Source: Arenicola marina
Taxonomy: Eukaryota > Annelida > Polychaeta > Arenicolidae
DNA length: 64,000 nt
Assembly: GCA_964019135.1 (NCBI GenBank)
Contig: OZ025253.1
Location: 3,128,520 to 3,192,519 of the forward strand
Reading direction: 5' to 3'
Shown: positions 61,565 to 64,000 of the stretch, one piece after another
Position numbering within the stretch: position 1 is the first letter of the stretch
How the letters are laid out: each line of letters begins with the position of its first letter
The notes under the pieces: generated by a model
Told to the model about the DNA's origin: nothing
What the model saw: the letters and a program-made list of their open reading frames with translations, nothing else
The model's database searches: none
Translations under genes and position numbers: made by a program

Positions 61565-63427
61565 TGCATTCAGACAGATCCACATCACCATCAGCTACAT
61601 TCAGACAGATCCACATCGCCATCAGCTACATTCAAACAGTTTCACATCACCATCAGCTACATTCAGACAGATCCACATCCCCATCACCTACATTCAGACA
61701 GATTCACATCACCATCAGCTACATTCAAATAGATCCACATCACCACCAACTACATTCAGACAGATCCACATCACCATCAGCTACATTCAAACAGATTCAC
61801 ATCAAGACCAGCTACATTCAAACAGATCCACATCACCATCAGCTACATTCAGACAGATCCACATCACCATCAGCCACATTCAAACGTATCCACATCACCA
61901 CCAGCTACATTCAGACAGATTCACATCACCATCAACTACATTCAGACAGATCCACATCACCATCAGCCACATTCAAACTGATCCACATCACCATCAGCTA
62001 CATTCAGACAGATCCACGTCAGCATCAGCTACATTCAAACAGATGCACGTCACCATCAGCTACATTCGGACAGATCCACATCACAATCAGCTACATTCAG
62101 ACAGATCCACATCGCCATCAGCTACATTCAAACAGAGCCACATCACCATAAGTTACATTCAGACAGATCCACATTTCCATCACCTACATTCAGACAGATC
62201 CACATCACCATCAGCTACATTCAAACATATCAACATCACCATCAGCTACATTCAGACAGATCCGCATCACCATCAGCTACATTCAGACAGATCCACATCA
62301 CCATCAGCTACATTCAGACAGATCCACATCACCATCAGCTACATTCAAACGTATCCAAATCACCATCAGCTACATTCAAACGTATCCACATCACCATCAG
62401 CTACATTCAGACAGATCCACATCACCACCAGCTACATTCAAACAGATCCACATCACCATCAGCAACATTCAGACAGATCCACATCACCATCAGGTATATT
62501 CAGACAGATCCACATGACCACCAGCTACATTCAAAGCTACCCACATCACCATTAGCAACATTCAGACAGATCCACATCACCAACAGCTACATTCAGACAG
62601 ATCCACATCACCACCAGCTACATTCAGACAGATCCACATCACCATCAGCTATATTCAAACAGATCCACATCACCACCAGCTACATTCAAACCGACCCACA
62701 TCACCATCAACAGCATTCAAACGGATCCACATCACCATCAACTACATTCAGACAGATCCACATCACCATCAGCTACATTCAAACAGATCCACATCACCAT
62801 CAGCTACATTCCAACAGATCCACATCAGCATCAACTACATTCAGGCAGATCCACATCACCATCAGCTACATTCAAACAGATCTACATCACATCAGCTACA
62901 TTCAAACAGATCCACATCACCATCAGCTACATTCAAACAGATCCACATCACTATCAGCTACATTCAGACAGATCCACATCACCATCAGCTACATTCAAAC
63001 AGATCCACATCACCATCAGCTACATTCAGACAGATCCACATCACCATCAGCTACATTCAGACAGATCCACATCACCATCAGCTACATGCAGACAGATCCA
63101 CATCACCATCAGCTACATTCAGACAGATCCACATCACCATCAGCTACATTAAAACATATCCACATCACCATCCGTTATATTCAGACAGATCCACATCACC
63201 ATCACCTACATTCAAACAGATCCACATCACTATCAGCTACATTCAGACAGATCCACATCGCCATCAGCTACATTCAAACATATCCACATCACCATCAGCT
63301 ACATTCGGACATATCCACATCACCATCAGCAACATTCAAACAGATACACATCACCATCAGCTATATTCAGACAGATCCACATCACCATCAGCTACATCAA
63401 AACAGATCCACATCACTATCAGCTACA
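61565..63427. repeat. 31-bp minisatellite, copy 2 main block
   Basis: About 60 units of the same 31-bp repeat as 47,283-49,115, with similar variant units (for example 'caactacattctgg' near the sulfotransferase end after the LINE). Open frames within it are not genes. Confidence 0.93.
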
Positions 63428-63756
63428 GGTTGTGTAGCGAGTGCGGGTTGTTAGATGACGAAGTCTACTTTGTTCTTGTATGTCGCTTGCATGATAATCT
63501 CAGAGAGAGCTTAATCCCACCGTATTATTGGAGACTACCAAATAAAGATAAATTTTTAGCACTAGTTATGTCACAGAGCACGAAATTACAGAACAGATTG
63601 TCTGAATATGTTTATCTGGCCAGCAAGATGAGAGAACCTGAATGACGTTCCAGTGTACTAATGTATGAACCCGCCACATGTCATTATGTGTATTGCATCT
63701 TTTCAACACGAGGGCCTCGGGCTCATTGTTGCTTTGAAATAAACTAAACTAAACAT
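63428..63756 (+). mobile_element. LINE 3' fragment inserted in minisatellite
   Basis: Frame 63,430-63,645: LCSECGLLDDEVYFVLVCRL, then RESLIPPYYWRLPNKDKFLAL. This is a typical LINE ORF2 C-terminus with a 3' UTR and an AACTA-repeat tail at about 63,737-63,755. Array sequence resumes at 63,757. It is 5'-truncated and in the opposite orientation to the fragment at 59,664. Confidence 0.82.
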
Positions 63757-63874
63757 ACATTCAGACAGATCCGCATCACTATCAGCTACATTCAAACATA
63801 TCCACATCACCATCAACTACATTCTGGCAGATCCACATCACCATCAGCAACATTCTGACAAATCCTCATCACCA
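63757..63874. repeat. 31-bp minisatellite, copy 2 final units
   Basis: The last units grade into the sulfotransferase C-terminal codons, exactly as at 49,020-49,115. Confidence 0.85.
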
Positions 63875-64000
63875 TCAGCAACACTCTGGCAGATCTACAT
63901 CTCCACCAAGGTCCCTTTTGTACCCACAGCTCGCTACGCCACTGTCGAAATCCACGCCGTAACCGAAAATCTGAAAGTCTTTTCGGTATGCATCAAAGAG
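63875..64000 (-). CDS. Carbohydrate sulfotransferase copy 2, C-terminal part (cut by window end)
   Basis: Encodes FGYGVDFDSGVASCGYKR, then LPECC and TGA at 63,877-63,875. Only one residue (Glu for Val) and a few bases differ from copy 1 at 49,091. The rest lies beyond the window. It shows that the sulfotransferase was part of the segmental duplication. Confidence 0.85.
   Translation of the reverse strand, partial: LFDAYRKDFQIFGYGVDFDSGVASCGYKRDLGGDVDLPECC

Overview
Animal nuclear DNA: genes with spliceable introns (GT-AG), non-LTR retrotransposons, tRNA-derived SINEs and very abundant minisatellites. Gene families (FAM20C-like secretory kinase, amine-type rhodopsin GPCRs, Golgi carbohydrate sulfotransferase) and the SINE/LINE mix suit a marine or freshwater invertebrate. 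A mollusc, probably a bivalve, is my best guess, but no feature here proves it.

Region 1 (1-18,436) is a large inverted duplication. Arm A (1 to about 8,870) carries a complete seven-exon FAM20C-like gene on the minus strand (593 codons, reading frame intact across all junctions). Arm B (about 11,290-18,436) carries exons 2-7 of a second copy on the plus strand; its exon 1 is replaced by the 3' end of an amine-type GPCR gene (10,157-11,300). Region 2 (19,913-30,050) holds a third, damaged FAM20C-like copy C (minus strand, exons 1-6 only), followed by the full-length GPCR gene from which the fragment in region 1 comes. That receptor has about fifty 9-residue repeats in its third intracellular loop.

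Region 3 (31,400-40,400) holds exon 1 of that receptor, a 2.5-kb array of a 10-bp unit, and a second two-exon amine-type receptor whose single intron is almost entirely a 3.8-kb array of a 42-bp unit. Region 4 (41,597-64,000) is a tandem segmental duplication. Each copy has an intergenic segment, a 31-bp minisatellite and a carbohydrate sulfotransferase gene on the minus strand. The first copy is complete (two exons, 375 codons) and carries an inserted LINE. The second is broken up by several LINE/SINE insertions and runs off the window end.

The most striking feature is that at least three minisatellites are built from pieces of neighbouring genes. The 37-bp array in FAM20C repeats the exon 2/5' splice-site junction. 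The 42-bp array in the second receptor repeats the exon 1/5' splice-site junction (about 90 tandem consensus donors). The 31-bp array next to each sulfotransferase repeats that gene's last codons and stop. An 18-bp array also abuts a 3' splice site, and a 27-bp array lies inside a receptor exon. These arrays also lie at or near rearrangement breakpoints, including one junction with 5-bp microhomology inside the 27-bp array.
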